A stretch of 34,196 bases of DNA from Desulfobacteraceae bacterium (GCA_030620375.1 JAUXEW010000002.1:1-34196); one strand, 5' to 3'; positions 1 through 8,293 are shown, counted from the stretch's first letter. Notes: generated from the sequence alone by a model not told the origin. Translations and numbers: made by a program.

Positions 1-1
1 C

Positions 2-544
2 AAGCGCGTAGCTGCCGGATTTCAACTGGCAAATAGCGGCAACGGAAAACGTCTTCTGATTTCTCCGGCAAAGCCGGAAACGCTTGAAAACTATCGAAAA
101 CAATACGGCCTGGTTCAAAACGCTTCTTTTATTGTTGAGGACAAAGCCCGCAGTACCTTTGAAAATGCCTTTCACGTGGCACGGATTGTCAGACAAAGAG
201 AAATTAAGCGTATCGTCCTGGTAACCGAAGCCTACCACATGCCGCGTTCGTACCTGCTGCTTAAAATGACCCTTTTCGGATCACCGGCCAGGGTATCGTT
301 TTACAAGGTGTCCACGGCCGGCATTTCCGGACAAACACTTCCGGCATCGCTTGCCGCCAAACTGATGTATAACGAAATGGTCAAAATGTGGGGCAGCCTT
401 GGCGAAATGATGATCTGCAAACTGAAAGGAAAGCCGGCGGTAACCGGGATGAAACAATCATGGGTTATCAATTTTTTAAAAGACATACTCTTGTTTGATG
501 TCAGTAGGGAAATGAAGGATTTAAGAAGTGATAAGAAGTATTAA
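2..544 (+). CDS. DUF218 (YdcF/ElyC/SanA-like) protein, 5'-truncated
   Basis: An open frame runs in from the left edge and ends at TAA 542-544, giving 180 visible C-terminal residues. Two DUF218 signatures are clear: VEDKARSTFENA (the family's acidic residue, Ser/Thr and ENA helix) and, about 25 residues later, VLVTEAYHMPRS. DUF218 proteins are usually envelope-associated with one or two N-terminal membrane helices. Members such as ElyC and SanA affect cell-envelope integrity, but the biochemical activity is unsettled. The N-terminus lies outside the window, so membrane anchoring cannot be judged. A GTG at 176 could be mistaken for a start, but the conserved sequence continues upstream of it. 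No co-transcribed gene follows; the next 500 bases are repeat-rich. Confidence 0.8.
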   Translation, partial: KRVAAGFQLANSGNGKRLLISPAKPETLENYRKQYGLVQNASFIVEDKARSTFENAFHVARIVRQREIKRIVLVTEAYHMPRSYLLLKMTLFGSPARVSFYKVSTAGISGQTLPASLAAKLMYNEMVKMWGSLGEMMICKLKGKPAVTGMKQSWVINFLKDILLFDVSREMKDLRSDKKY

Positions 545-634
545 GTTTTAAGATTTAAGTGTTAAGTGGGGTTGAGCGAATATGGGGTATCGGTCGTTTG
601 AAAATTTTGAAGTTTGGAATACAAAGAAAATATT

Positions 635-663
635 GAACCGCAAAGGCGCGAAGGGCGCAAAGG
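635..663. repeat. 9-bp-period repeat (GCGCAAAGG type)
   Basis: Three imperfect 9-base units, CAAAGGCG(C)/CGAAGGGCG/CAAAGGG, follow an AACCG start. The period equals that of the CACGAAG repeats at 729-756 and 946-973. Together they give the 545-1070 gap an unusual purine-rich, codon-length periodicity. The rest of 545-703 shows only AT-rich sequence with TTAAG repetitions and no gene. Confidence 0.55.
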
Positions 664-728
664 GTTTTTTTATGGTTCATCACAATAAAGCGTACTCGAA
701 TTATTGCGGAGGATACTGAATTGCATAT

Positions 729-756
729 CACCACGAAGCACACGAAGGACACGAAG
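729..756 (+). repeat. Left arm of inverted repeat (CACCACGAAGCACACGAAG...)
   Basis: A 28-base sequence built from 9-base CACGAAG units. Its reverse complement occurs at 946-973 with 26 of 28 identical positions. The two arms bracket the truncated GxxExxY gene. The left arm would be translated in frame if the remnant started at the upstream TTG (704). Confidence 0.8.
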
Positions 757-759
757 AAT

Positions 760-909
760 AGAATTTTATGAATTATTTAAACGAGTTATTGGATGTGTGA
801 TCGAGGTGCATCGTATTCTCGGCCCTGGTTTGCTCGAATCGACCTATGAACAATGCCTGGCACATGAGCTGAATCAGGCTGGTATATCGTTCAAATTTCA
901 ACATCCATA
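760..909 (+). pseudogene. GxxExxY (PDDEXK_3-like) protein remnant
   Basis: The residues FYELFKRVIGCVIEVHRILG, then PGLLESTYEQCLAHEL, match the N-terminal third of GxxExxY family proteins. The defining motif is read as G-LLE-STY. The frame reaches TAG (907-909) after about 50 family residues, just where homologues continue into the predicted PDDEXK-like core, so the catalytic part is missing. A TTG at 704 could open a 68-residue reading frame, but it would begin in the repeat arm. The remnant lies between inverted repeats at 729-756 and 946-973. It could instead be a short independent ORF, but truncation is more likely. Confidence 0.7.
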
Positions 910-945
910 GGAAAGGACTTAAGCGTTTCGTAATATGATTATTGT

Positions 946-973
946 CTTCGTGCTCTTCGTGTGCTTCGTGGTG
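946..973 (-). repeat. Right arm of inverted repeat flanking the GxxExxY remnant
   Basis: Inverse copy of 729-756, differing at two adjacent bases (AG versus GA, units 2-3). The arms are about 190 bases apart and could fold into a long stem. The remaining stretch to 1070 holds no gene; only a weak purine-rich segment precedes the next start. Confidence 0.8.
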
Positions 974-1070
974 ATTGCAAGAGGCGGGTAAAAAAGAGGG
1001 AAAAAGAATAAGATAAAAGTATGCTTCACTGAGAAGAACCTTAATAATACTGTCTTTATCAGGCATTGCC

Positions 1071-1469
1071 ATGAATAGCATAAAAGTGATTTTGGTTGAT
1101 GACGAACAAGAATTTGTTACGACGCTCTCAGAGCGAATACAGATGAGAAATATAGGCACCCACATCGCATTTAGTGGAGAGCAGGCATTAGAAATGGTAA
1201 AAAACTTCTCTTTTGATGCCATGGTTTTGGATCTTAATATGCCGGGGATGGACGGGTTAGCGGTATTAAAAAGCGTCAAAAAAATTCATCCGGAAATACA
1301 AGTTATCATTCTAACAGGCCACGGTTCAGAGGCGGATCAAAAATTAACGCTTAGTTCCGGTGCTTTTGCTTACCTGCAAAAACCGGTTGAATTGGATACA
1401 CTTATTCATCATATTAAAAACGCATATTTTAAAAAAACTCCCTATTACACCGGCATCATTAATGAGTAA
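1071..1469 (+). CDS. Single-domain response regulator (CheY-like receiver)
   Basis: A 132-residue protein consisting of a receiver domain only. The acidic pocket D10-D11, phosphoacceptor D54 in VLDLNMPG, conserved T82 (LTGHG) and K104 (LQKP) are all present, so it should be phosphorylatable. There is no output domain; a short basic/aromatic tail follows. Such stand-alone receivers relay phosphate or bind a partner protein. It starts a same-strand set with a CBS protein 11 bases downstream, an anion permease, a carbonic anhydrase and a kinase/NtrC pair. The kinase at 4347-5813 is a candidate phosphodonor. The Shine-Dalgarno sequence is weak. Confidence 0.9.
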   Translation: MNSIKVILVDDEQEFVTTLSERIQMRNIGTHIAFSGEQALEMVKNFSFDAMVLDLNMPGMDGLAVLKSVKKIHPEIQVIILTGHGSEADQKLTLSSGAFAYLQKPVELDTLIHHIKNAYFKKTPYYTGIINE

Positions 1470-1480
1470 GGAGGATTAAA

Positions 1481-2047
1481 ATGCAGTCAAAAATCATTAA
1501 AGATCTGATGGTTCCCCTTTCCGAATATGTTACGGTATCAGAAGAAGCCACTCTCTATGAGGCGGTACTGGCTCTAAAAAAGGCTCAACAAGAATTTGAC
1601 CGGACCCGGGATCGTCACCGCGCGATTCTGGTTTATGACAGGAGTAACCATATTGTCGGAAAGGTCAGCCAACTCGATATCTTAAGAGCATTGGAACCGA
1701 AATATGAGGAAATGGGAGATTCTAATCCATTATCCCGAATTGGGTTATCCCGTTTCGGTTTTAGCCCGAAATTTATGAAGAACATCATTACTCAGTTCAA
1801 TCTTTGGGATAAATCAGTGGAAGAAAGTTGTAGAATAGCCTCCAAACTGAGGGTTAAAGATATCATGTATACACCGACTGCGGGCGAATATGTTAAAGAT
1901 ACCGCCACGTTGTCATTAGCGATACACCAGTTGCTGTTGGGTCATCACCAATCCTTGCTCGTAACCGGCAAGGAAGACATTGTCGGTATTTTAAGACTTA
2001 CAGATGTATTTCAGGAAATTAGCCAAACATTTGAAGATTTAGAATAA
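1481..2047 (+). CDS. CBS-domain pair protein
   Basis: 188 residues with two CBS-like halves: residues about 1-70 (MVPLSEYVTVSEEATLYEAV to VGKVSQLDILRAL) and about 125-188 (VKDIMYTPTAGEYVKDTATL to VGILRLTDVFQEI). They are separated by an unusually long helical insert of about 50 residues. CBS pairs bind adenine nucleotides or similar ligands and usually report energy state to a partner. No enzyme or channel domain is attached. AAGGAGG at about 1469-1475 gives a strong start. It lies directly after the receiver gene and 128 bases before the permease, so it may gate or report on transport (inference). Confidence 0.85.
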   Translation: MQSKIIKDLMVPLSEYVTVSEEATLYEAVLALKKAQQEFDRTRDRHRAILVYDRSNHIVGKVSQLDILRALEPKYEEMGDSNPLSRIGLSRFGFSPKFMKNIITQFNLWDKSVEESCRIASKLRVKDIMYTPTAGEYVKDTATLSLAIHQLLLGHHQSLLVTGKEDIVGILRLTDVFQEISQTFEDLE

Positions 2048-2175
2048 AAAACGCCAGGCGTCACTTAAGACAATCCCATGATATTCCCGTTTTATAGAGA
2101 GGTGCATCAGGTTGTTGCCACGCTGAAAATATATCGGCGTTGAGTTGATAAGTTTAAAATGGAGGATAAAAATCA

Positions 2176-3678
2176 ATGGATGGTACGGTTGAATCTGCAG
2201 CGGGAGAAAGGAGTTTCGACTGGAAGCGATATCTGTTTTTAACCATCGGCATACTGTTGTTTATTGTCGTGTATTATGCCCCTCCGTGGCCGGATGCAGT
2301 GGATCCCCTGGGAAAGCATTTTGCACTCAGCAGAGAAGCAAAGGGCGCATTGGCCGTATTTCTGTTAGCCGGTACCTGGTGGGTATTTGAGGTGCTCCCC
2401 ATTGGTGTGACCAGCCTTGCCATTGGTGCTCTCCAGGCCCTGTTTTTGATTCGCCCGGCCAAAGTGGCGTTCGGGGATTTTATGGATCCTTCCGTTATGT
2501 TCATCTTTGCTTCGTTGATGATCGGAATGGTTTTTACCAAAACCGGCCTCACCAAGCGACTGGCGTATAGGATGCTGATGATTGTCGGAGAGAAAACCAG
2601 CATGATTTACCTGGGCTGCTTTCTCGTTACGGCTGCGTTAACCCACCTTATGGCCCATACAGCGGTTGCTGCAACCATCTATCCTTTGCTGCTCTCCATT
2701 TATGCCCTTTACGGTGAAGGAGATAAACAGACAAGATTCGGTAAAGGCCTCTTTATGGGTATGGCTTACGTTGCCGGTGCCGGGAGCATCGTAACGCTTT
2801 TAGGAGCGGCACGGGGAGCGGTCGCCCTTGGTTTTTACAATGATATTTTGGCGGAAGGCATCAAAACCGGACTTTACCAGGATATATCATTTGTTAGATT
2901 AAGCTATTACATGTTCCCCATCGGCTGGGGCATGACCCTTTTGCTGTGGGGCTTTTTTATGATTTTTTTCAAACCGGAAAAAAAGGTTATCCCCGGCCTA
3001 AGGGAAAAAGCGACGCAATTAAATAATCAGCTGGGCCCCTTGACCCGTCAAGAAATCATCGCCGCTATCATTGTGTTCGCCTGTATCTTGACCATGTCGC
3101 TGCGGGAATTTATCCCTGCGCTGAAACCGATTGATAAGACGGCCATTATTTTAATTTCAACCCTGTTGTTCTTTATTACCGGAATTATGGATCTTGATGA
3201 CCTGGAAGCGATTCCATGGAACATCATCCTGCTCTTTGCCGGTGCCATGAGCATTGGATTCTGCCTTTGGGAAACCGGTGCCGCCAAATGGCTCGCTGTA
3301 AACTGGTTGGCGATGTTTGAAAATTCTCCCGGACGTGTCTTTATAATGAGCATCGCGTTTTTTGTCCTGATCATGACCAACTTTATCATGAATGTGGCTG
3401 CAATTGCGATTTCGCTACCCGTAGCCTTGGTTATCGCGCCGTATCTCAATGTGGCACCGGAGGTGATCTTGTTTGCATCCCTGGTAGCCGCCGGCATGCC
3501 GTTCTTGTTGTTGGTAGGCGCCGCCCCCAATGCCATTGCCTACGATTCCAAGCAGTTTTCCACAGGCGAATTTTTCCTGTACGGCATCCCGGCCAGCATT
3601 CTGCTGATGGTGGTTATTGCGATTGCGGTCTGGATTATTTGGCCCTTCATGGGAATGCCCGTGATGACGGCAGGTTAA
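2176..3678 (+). CDS. SLC13/DASS-family anion permease
   Basis: 500 residues with 11 or so hydrophobic segments: one N-terminal helix (about 18-34), then repeated membrane pairs throughout. It resembles divalent anion:sodium symporters in LPIGVTSLAIGALQ, in ETGAAKWLA before a re-entrant region, and in PFLLLVGAAPNAIAYDS near residues 441-458. Substrates of the family are dicarboxylates, citrate or sulfate. The two SNT signatures that bind sodium and substrate carboxylate in characterised members are degenerate: A160-H161-T162 and M405-N406-V407. Substrate and coupling ion therefore cannot be assigned. GGAGG precedes the ATG. A gamma carbonic anhydrase gene follows after 40 bases. Confidence 0.85.
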   Translation: MDGTVESAAGERSFDWKRYLFLTIGILLFIVVYYAPPWPDAVDPLGKHFALSREAKGALAVFLLAGTWWVFEVLPIGVTSLAIGALQALFLIRPAKVAFGDFMDPSVMFIFASLMIGMVFTKTGLTKRLAYRMLMIVGEKTSMIYLGCFLVTAALTHLMAHTAVAATIYPLLLSIYALYGEGDKQTRFGKGLFMGMAYVAGAGSIVTLLGAARGAVALGFYNDILAEGIKTGLYQDISFVRLSYYMFPIGWGMTLLLWGFFMIFFKPEKKVIPGLREKATQLNNQLGPLTRQEIIAAIIVFACILTMSLREFIPALKPIDKTAIILISTLLFFITGIMDLDDLEAIPWNIILLFAGAMSIGFCLWETGAAKWLAVNWLAMFENSPGRVFIMSIAFFVLIMTNFIMNVAAIAISLPVALVIAPYLNVAPEVILFASLVAAGMPFLLLVGAAPNAIAYDSKQFSTGEFFLYGIPASILLMVVIAIAVWIIWPFMGMPVMTAG

Positions 3679-3718
3679 GACAAAAGTTGTTTAACTATTA
3701 ATGATAAGGACCCATCTT

Positions 3719-4342
3719 ATGATCCATGAAAACGCGGTTACCGATTTTTGCAGCAAGGCATATATGCCTGAAATTGACGCTTCGGCCTTTATTCATCCCC
3801 TTGCCGCGGCCATCGGGCATATTTATATCGGAAAAAGGGTAATGGTCGCCCCTTTTGCATCTTTACGCGGAGATGAAGGACATCCGATATTTGTGGGTGA
3901 CGATGCCAATGTTCAAGACGGCGTTATCATCCATGCATTAGAAACCGAACATAACGGCCATCCCGTATCTGCGAATGTCGTGGAAATTGACGGGAAGCCC
4001 TATTCCGTTCATATAGGGAAACGGGTTTCCCTGGCCCATCAGGTTCAGATTCACGGTCCTGCCAGTATTGGAGACGATACCTTTGTGGGAATGAAAGCGC
4101 TTGTTTTCAGGGCACACGTGGATAGCAACTGTGTAATCGAACCCGGATGTATCTTAATGGGGGTCACGGTAAAAAAAGGGCGTTATATCCCTGCCGGAAC
4201 TGTTTTAAAAGACCAAAAACAGGCTGACAACCTGCCGAAAATTTCGGCCCAATATCCGCTCAAGGACTTGAATAAAGGGGTCGTTCATGTCAATACCGCC
4301 CTGGCCGACGGATATAAAAAGATAGGTAAATCGATTAGATAA
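3719..4342 (+). CDS. Gamma-class carbonic anhydrase (Cam-like)
   Basis: A left-handed beta-helix (hexapeptide) protein that interconverts CO2 and bicarbonate. Similarity to the archaeal Cam enzyme runs through nearly its full length. Metal ligands H72, H107 and H112 occur in IIHALE and SLAHQVQIHGP. R50 and E53 (SLRGDEG) and the catalytic/proton-transfer glutamate E75 are kept. It lacks the secretion signal of archaeal Cam, so it is probably cytoplasmic. The ATG at 3719 is preferred because AAGGA (3706-3710) sits 8 bases upstream; an in-frame ATG at 3701 has no ribosome site. The loop after E75, acidic in Cam, here carries H78 and H81. It lies 40 bases after the permease and 4 bases before a histidine kinase. 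Confidence 0.88.
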   Translation: MIHENAVTDFCSKAYMPEIDASAFIHPLAAAIGHIYIGKRVMVAPFASLRGDEGHPIFVGDDANVQDGVIIHALETEHNGHPVSANVVEIDGKPYSVHIGKRVSLAHQVQIHGPASIGDDTFVGMKALVFRAHVDSNCVIEPGCILMGVTVKKGRYIPAGTVLKDQKQADNLPKISAQYPLKDLNKGVVHVNTALADGYKKIGKSIR

Positions 4343-4346
4343 TGCC

Positions 4347-5813
4347 ATGTGGTTGCGCCCAAATCTTCGTCATCGGATTTATTTAATTTTAACCGCCATT
4401 GTCCTGGTCACCCTGTCGGGTGGTCTCTTCATGGTGTGGTACACTTATCAGATGGAGGACATCCTAACCTCCATCACCGACCATCATCTGGCCGCCTTTC
4501 AAACCGCGGAATCGCTGGAAACCGCGCTTATGAATCAAAAGGGATTCGTTTCTTATTACTTTTTAGATGGGGATACCGAATGGCTCAGACAGTTGGGGAT
4601 ATATCGTCAAATCTTTAATGAACGACTCAAAAAGGCACACGACCTTGCGAGTACCGAACAAGAGCGGCAAGCCATTTTACAAATTGAAACCGAATATCGA
4701 CAATACATTGATGGCAAAGACCGGGTTATTGATTTCCATAAAACCGGTAATCAACCGGCCAGCGAGAAGCTCCATCAATCCGTCCGTAAACATTTCTTTA
4801 GAATTCTCGACCTGTGTGAACACTACAAATCGATTTACGCTGAAAACATTAAAAATGCAAAAAAAAGCAGCCATGAGCGAGCCAGGGAATCCCGGTTTAT
4901 CGCCTGGACAGCCATTATCATCGAAATCTGCCTGGCGGTTTTACTTGCTTTCCTGCTGGCCAACCATATTTTAGGGCCGATCCGGCAGTTGACCCTGGAA
5001 GCCAATCGGGAAGGGAAGAATGCACAAACAAACAACGAGATCAAGGCATTGAGTAGAAGTGTGTACGGGTTGATTGAAAACGCCGACCAGGCCCAATCCG
5101 AACTTATTAAAAGCCGCGAACATTTGCTTCAGGCTGAAAAGCTGGCCCTTGTGGGAAAACTCGCCGCCGGCATGGCCCATAGCATCCGCAATCCATTTAC
5201 ATCGGTAAAGATGCGACTCTTTTCGCTAGGCCGATCGCTTGAACTATCCGATTACCAAAAAGAAGATTTTGACGTAATCTCTGAAGAAATCCGACACATC
5301 GACACCGTTGTGCAAAATTTTCTTGAATTCTCCAGGCCGCCGAAACTTAAAATGCAGCGTATCAGCCCCTCTACGGTTGTGGACCTGTCAATCCAGCTGT
5401 TGGAGCACCGGCTGAAATCCTATGACGTGACCGTAAAGGTTGTTCGCAAAAAGCCATTGCCGATGATTCAGGCTGACCCCGAACAATTAAAGGAGGTTTT
5501 GGTAAACCTGGTGGTCAATGCCTGTGAGGCCATGGAAAAAGGGGGATTGATCGTTATCCAAGAGGAAATTACCAGGACCGATACCGGAAAAAACGCAGTC
5601 GTCATTCGAGTAAGGGACAATGGCCCGGGAATACCCGAATCGACGCTAGATAAAATTCTCCACCCTTTTTTTACCACCAAAGAAGAAGGGACCGGTCTTG
5701 GTCTAAGTATTGCCGCAAGAATTGTTGAAGAACACAACGGAACCTTAGATGCGACATCAAGAGAAGGTGGAGGTGCAACATTTATCATCACTCTCCCGAT
5801 AAAGGGGTCATAA
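4347..5813 (+). CDS. Membrane sensor histidine kinase
   Basis: 488 residues. Transmembrane helices at about 10-34 and 184-206 enclose a 150-residue helical sensory region outside the cytoplasm. A HAMP linker (about 207-250) and short coiled coil follow. The phosphoacceptor is H278 in MAHSIRNP, and the ATPase domain has N-box (NLVVNACEAM), G1 (DNGPGIP) and G2 (GTGLGLSIA) motifs. This is the NtrB/ZraS-like layout typical of kinases that feed sigma54 activators. It starts 4 bases after the carbonic anhydrase with no clear ribosome site, suggesting translational coupling. It is separated by one base from the NtrC-type regulator, its obvious partner. The ligand is unknown. Confidence 0.93.
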   Translation: MWLRPNLRHRIYLILTAIVLVTLSGGLFMVWYTYQMEDILTSITDHHLAAFQTAESLETALMNQKGFVSYYFLDGDTEWLRQLGIYRQIFNERLKKAHDLASTEQERQAILQIETEYRQYIDGKDRVIDFHKTGNQPASEKLHQSVRKHFFRILDLCEHYKSIYAENIKNAKKSSHERARESRFIAWTAIIIEICLAVLLAFLLANHILGPIRQLTLEANREGKNAQTNNEIKALSRSVYGLIENADQAQSELIKSREHLLQAEKLALVGKLAAGMAHSIRNPFTSVKMRLFSLGRSLELSDYQKEDFDVISEEIRHIDTVVQNFLEFSRPPKLKMQRISPSTVVDLSIQLLEHRLKSYDVTVKVVRKKPLPMIQADPEQLKEVLVNLVVNACEAMEKGGLIVIQEEITRTDTGKNAVVIRVRDNGPGIPESTLDKILHPFFTTKEEGTGLGLSIAARIVEEHNGTLDATSREGGGATFIITLPIKGS

Positions 5814-5814
5814 A

Positions 5815-7248
5815 ATGAGTAAGGTTTTGGTTATAGACGATGATGACCAGTTGCGAAAAAGCTTTAACAAACTCTTAACCGAAGAAGGTTACCAGGTTTA
5901 CAGTGCTGCATCGGGAGAAGCCGGTTTGGATATCATCCGAAATCAAATCCCTGACTTGGTGATTCTGGATATGCGGCTGCCGGGAATGAACGGATTTGAA
6001 ACCTTTAAAGAAATAAATCAAACCGAACCCAAACTTCCTGTAATTATCATGACCGCTTACAGCACGACGGAAACCGCTATTGAAGCCACAAAGCTCGGTG
6101 CATTTGATTATATCCTCAAGCCCTTTGATATCCCCGACATGCTGGCAGTAATTAAACAAGCCATAGAAGCGGGACGATTTATGAGATCACCGGTGGATAT
6201 GGACATCGAACCGGATAAAGCCTCCCGGGAAGCCATCATCGGCCGGAGCATTCCCATGCAGGAAGTTTATAAGTCCATCGGTCGTGTATCCTCAACAGAC
6301 GCTACGGTCCTTATTCGAGGGGACTCCGGAACAGGCAAAGAGTTGGCTGCCCGGGCCATATATCAACACAGTCTCAGGGCGGACAAACCGTTTTTGGTGA
6401 TTAACTGCGTGGCAATTCCTGAATCCCTTCTTGAAAGTGAGTTGTTTGGTTATGAAAAGGGCGCCTTTACCGGCGCAGCGCATCGAAGAGTGGGGAAACT
6501 TGAACAGGCTGACGGTGGAACCATTTTTCTGGACGAAATCGGTGACATGCAGTTTAGTTTACAGGCTAAAATGTTAAGATTACTTCAAGAAAAAAGTATT
6601 GAACGTATCGGCGGTCGCGAAACAATTCCAGTGGATGTCCGGATCATAGCAGCGACTAATAGAAACCTTGAAGCCGCCATTGAAAACGGACGTTTCCGTG
6701 AGGATCTTTATTACCGGTTAAAAGTGGTTACGATTTGGCTGCCGCCGCTGAATGAGCGGGCAGACGATATTCCCCTGTTAACCCGATATTTCCTCTCCCG
6801 ATATTCATCGGAATTGGGTATGGACAATCCGGGAATTACCATGGAAGCTCAAGCTATTCTCAACAATTATCTCTGGCCGGGCAATGTTCGAGAGCTGGCC
6901 AACACGGTTCATAAAGCGGTAATCTTTAACCGGGGCGCTCCCGTCAGCCAAGACGATATTCGACAGGCGATTACTGAAAAGGGTGTTGGAAACGGGGTGT
7001 CAAGAGAATCTCATGACGAAACATTTCGGAAGCTGATACAACATGAATTAACGATCCACAATGGGAAAACAAACCTGTTTGATACCTGTATGGACCGTAT
7101 CGCCAGTATTATTATTAGTGAGGCGCTGAATCTAACCGACGGTAATCGATCAAAAGCAGCACAAATTCTCGGCCTTTCCAGACCCACACTACATTCTAAA
7201 ATTGAAAAATTTAACCTAAAATTTGAAACATCGGTTAAAAAAAAATAA
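5815..7248 (+). CDS. Sigma54-dependent response regulator (NtrC family)
   Basis: 477 residues: receiver domain (1-120, phosphoacceptor D52 in VILDMRLPG, T80, K102), AAA+ central domain (about 142-375) and a C-terminal Fis-type helix-turn-helix (GNRSKAAQILGLSRPTLHSK). Walker A is GDSGTGKE (169-176). The sigma54-contacting loop GAFTGA (216-221) is intact, as is Walker B (TIFLDE, 236-241). It should therefore activate transcription from -24/-12 promoters after phosphorylation by the kinase encoded one base upstream. Its targets may be the adjacent transport genes, but no convincing -24/-12 site was found by eye. About 60 residues between AAA+ and HTH look lineage-specific. Confidence 0.95.
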   Translation: MSKVLVIDDDDQLRKSFNKLLTEEGYQVYSAASGEAGLDIIRNQIPDLVILDMRLPGMNGFETFKEINQTEPKLPVIIMTAYSTTETAIEATKLGAFDYILKPFDIPDMLAVIKQAIEAGRFMRSPVDMDIEPDKASREAIIGRSIPMQEVYKSIGRVSSTDATVLIRGDSGTGKELAARAIYQHSLRADKPFLVINCVAIPESLLESELFGYEKGAFTGAAHRRVGKLEQADGGTIFLDEIGDMQFSLQAKMLRLLQEKSIERIGGRETIPVDVRIIAATNRNLEAAIENGRFREDLYYRLKVVTIWLPPLNERADDIPLLTRYFLSRYSSELGMDNPGITMEAQAILNNYLWPGNVRELANTVHKAVIFNRGAPVSQDDIRQAITEKGVGNGVSRESHDETFRKLIQHELTIHNGKTNLFDTCMDRIASIIISEALNLTDGNRSKAAQILGLSRPTLHSKIEKFNLKFETSVKKK

Positions 7249-7301
7249 GCATTCCCGCTTAAACCGGAGCTGATTGTTGAAAACCCGTTCGGTTTTGACG
7301 G

Positions 7302-7315
7302 TCTCGTAAAAAGTC
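7302..7315 (+). repeat. Solo copy of TCTCGTAAAAAGTC repeat
   Basis: The 14-base sequence TCTCGTAAAAAGTC is identical to the terminal inverted repeat of the element at 21424-21546; an imperfect inverse copy lies at 27509-27523. Here it has no partner arm. The surrounding gap (7249-7509) shows no gene. Candidate regulatory sequence could lie there, but no box is convincing. Confidence 0.7.
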
Positions 7316-7509
7316 GGCCTTTATTGATCGACTAGTTAAACAATAAATAGTATAATAGTACGTTCCAGGCAAACCGGGATGCCGTTTGATCGCACCAGAG
7401 CTTTTTCAGCCAATTACAAAAATGACATATGCTAAAGGGAAACGGTGAAAATGGGTGGATTTTATCATCTATTCGAACTTGAGACCCTTAAAAAGGCGGA
7501 GGTGTAACC

Positions 7510-8187
7510 ATGTTAGTTAAGGATTGGATGAGTAGAACCGTCATTACCATTGATGCAAATGATTCCATGCAGGATGCCATGAAATTGTTAAAAGACCATG
7601 AAATCCGAATGCTGCCGGTTTTAGAAAACGGAAAGCTGGTGGGAATCGTTACCGATCGGGATCTCAAAAGAGCATCAGCATCAGATGCAACAACGCTGGA
7701 AATTCATGAACTCCTCTATCTGCTTTCCAATATCAAAGTTAAAGAAATCATGACCCAAAATCCGATTACCGTGCCTATCGACCACACGGTTGAAGAAACC
7801 GCCCAAATCCTTTTAAAAAATGAAATCTCAGGAGTTCCCGTTCTGGGTCATGACGGCGCCATTGCGGGAACCATTACACAAGCCGATCTATTCAGGGTCA
7901 TCATTTCCTTAACGGGTGTAGATCAAAAAGGAATCCAACTCGCCCTTCAAATTGAAGACACTCCGGGCTCTATTAGCGAGTCAATTAATATTATACGAAA
8001 ATATGGGGGGCGGATCATGAGCATTTTAAGCTCGAATGAGCATGCACGGGAAGGGTGCCGACGAATTTATATCCGAACGTATGACATTGATCGGCAAAAA
8101 CTAGAAGCCCTCAAAAATGCATTGAGGGAAAAAGCAACACTTCTTTACCTGGTTGATCACCGTGAAAGCAATCGAATAATTTATTAA
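7510..8187 (+). CDS. CBS-CBS-ACT domain protein (AcuB-like)
   Basis: 225 residues. Two canonical CBS motifs occupy about 1-130 (VKDWMSRTVITIDANDSM to GIVTDRDLKRA; VKEIMTQNPITVPIDHTV to GTITQADLFRVI). An ACT-like domain follows from about 142 (IQLALQIEDTPGSISESINI). The arrangement is that of AcuB-type proteins. CBS pairs bind adenylates and ACT domains bind small metabolites, usually amino acids, so this looks like a metabolite sensor without its own catalytic domain. GGAGGTG lies 6 bases before the ATG. The NAD(P)HX repair gene follows after 106 bases and may be co-transcribed. Whether it acts on the upstream two-component genes is unknown. Confidence 0.88.
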   Translation: MLVKDWMSRTVITIDANDSMQDAMKLLKDHEIRMLPVLENGKLVGIVTDRDLKRASASDATTLEIHELLYLLSNIKVKEIMTQNPITVPIDHTVEETAQILLKNEISGVPVLGHDGAIAGTITQADLFRVIISLTGVDQKGIQLALQIEDTPGSISESINIIRKYGGRIMSILSSNEHAREGCRRIYIRTYDIDRQKLEALKNALREKATLLYLVDHRESNRIIY

Positions 8188-8293
8188 CCCTCTTTACTTT
8201 TGAACAAACTTTACCCGCAAAAACGGGTAGCCATGTTTTACACAACCATACGGTTGACGGTTATTACTATTGGCTTGGGGAGATTAATATAAA

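Noticed and set aside
773..1279. 168-codon minus-strand frame over the repeat region and response regulator
   Set aside because: It opposes a well-supported receiver gene and reads through the inverted repeat; composition is not protein-like.
3048..3536. 162-codon antisense frame in the permease gene
   Set aside because: Shadow of a real membrane protein; no motif or ribosome site.
7369..7386. Possible sigma54 -24/-12 promoter (AGGCAAACCGGGATGC) before the CBS-ACT gene
   Set aside because: The GG and GC are separated by 11 rather than 10 bases and the flanks do not fit TGGCAC/TTGCA. No better site was seen upstream of 1071 or 2176.
8212..8229. TACCCG/CGGGTA hairpin after the CBS-ACT gene as terminator
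   Set aside because: Six-base stem and no following T-run; it lies between genes that may be co-transcribed.
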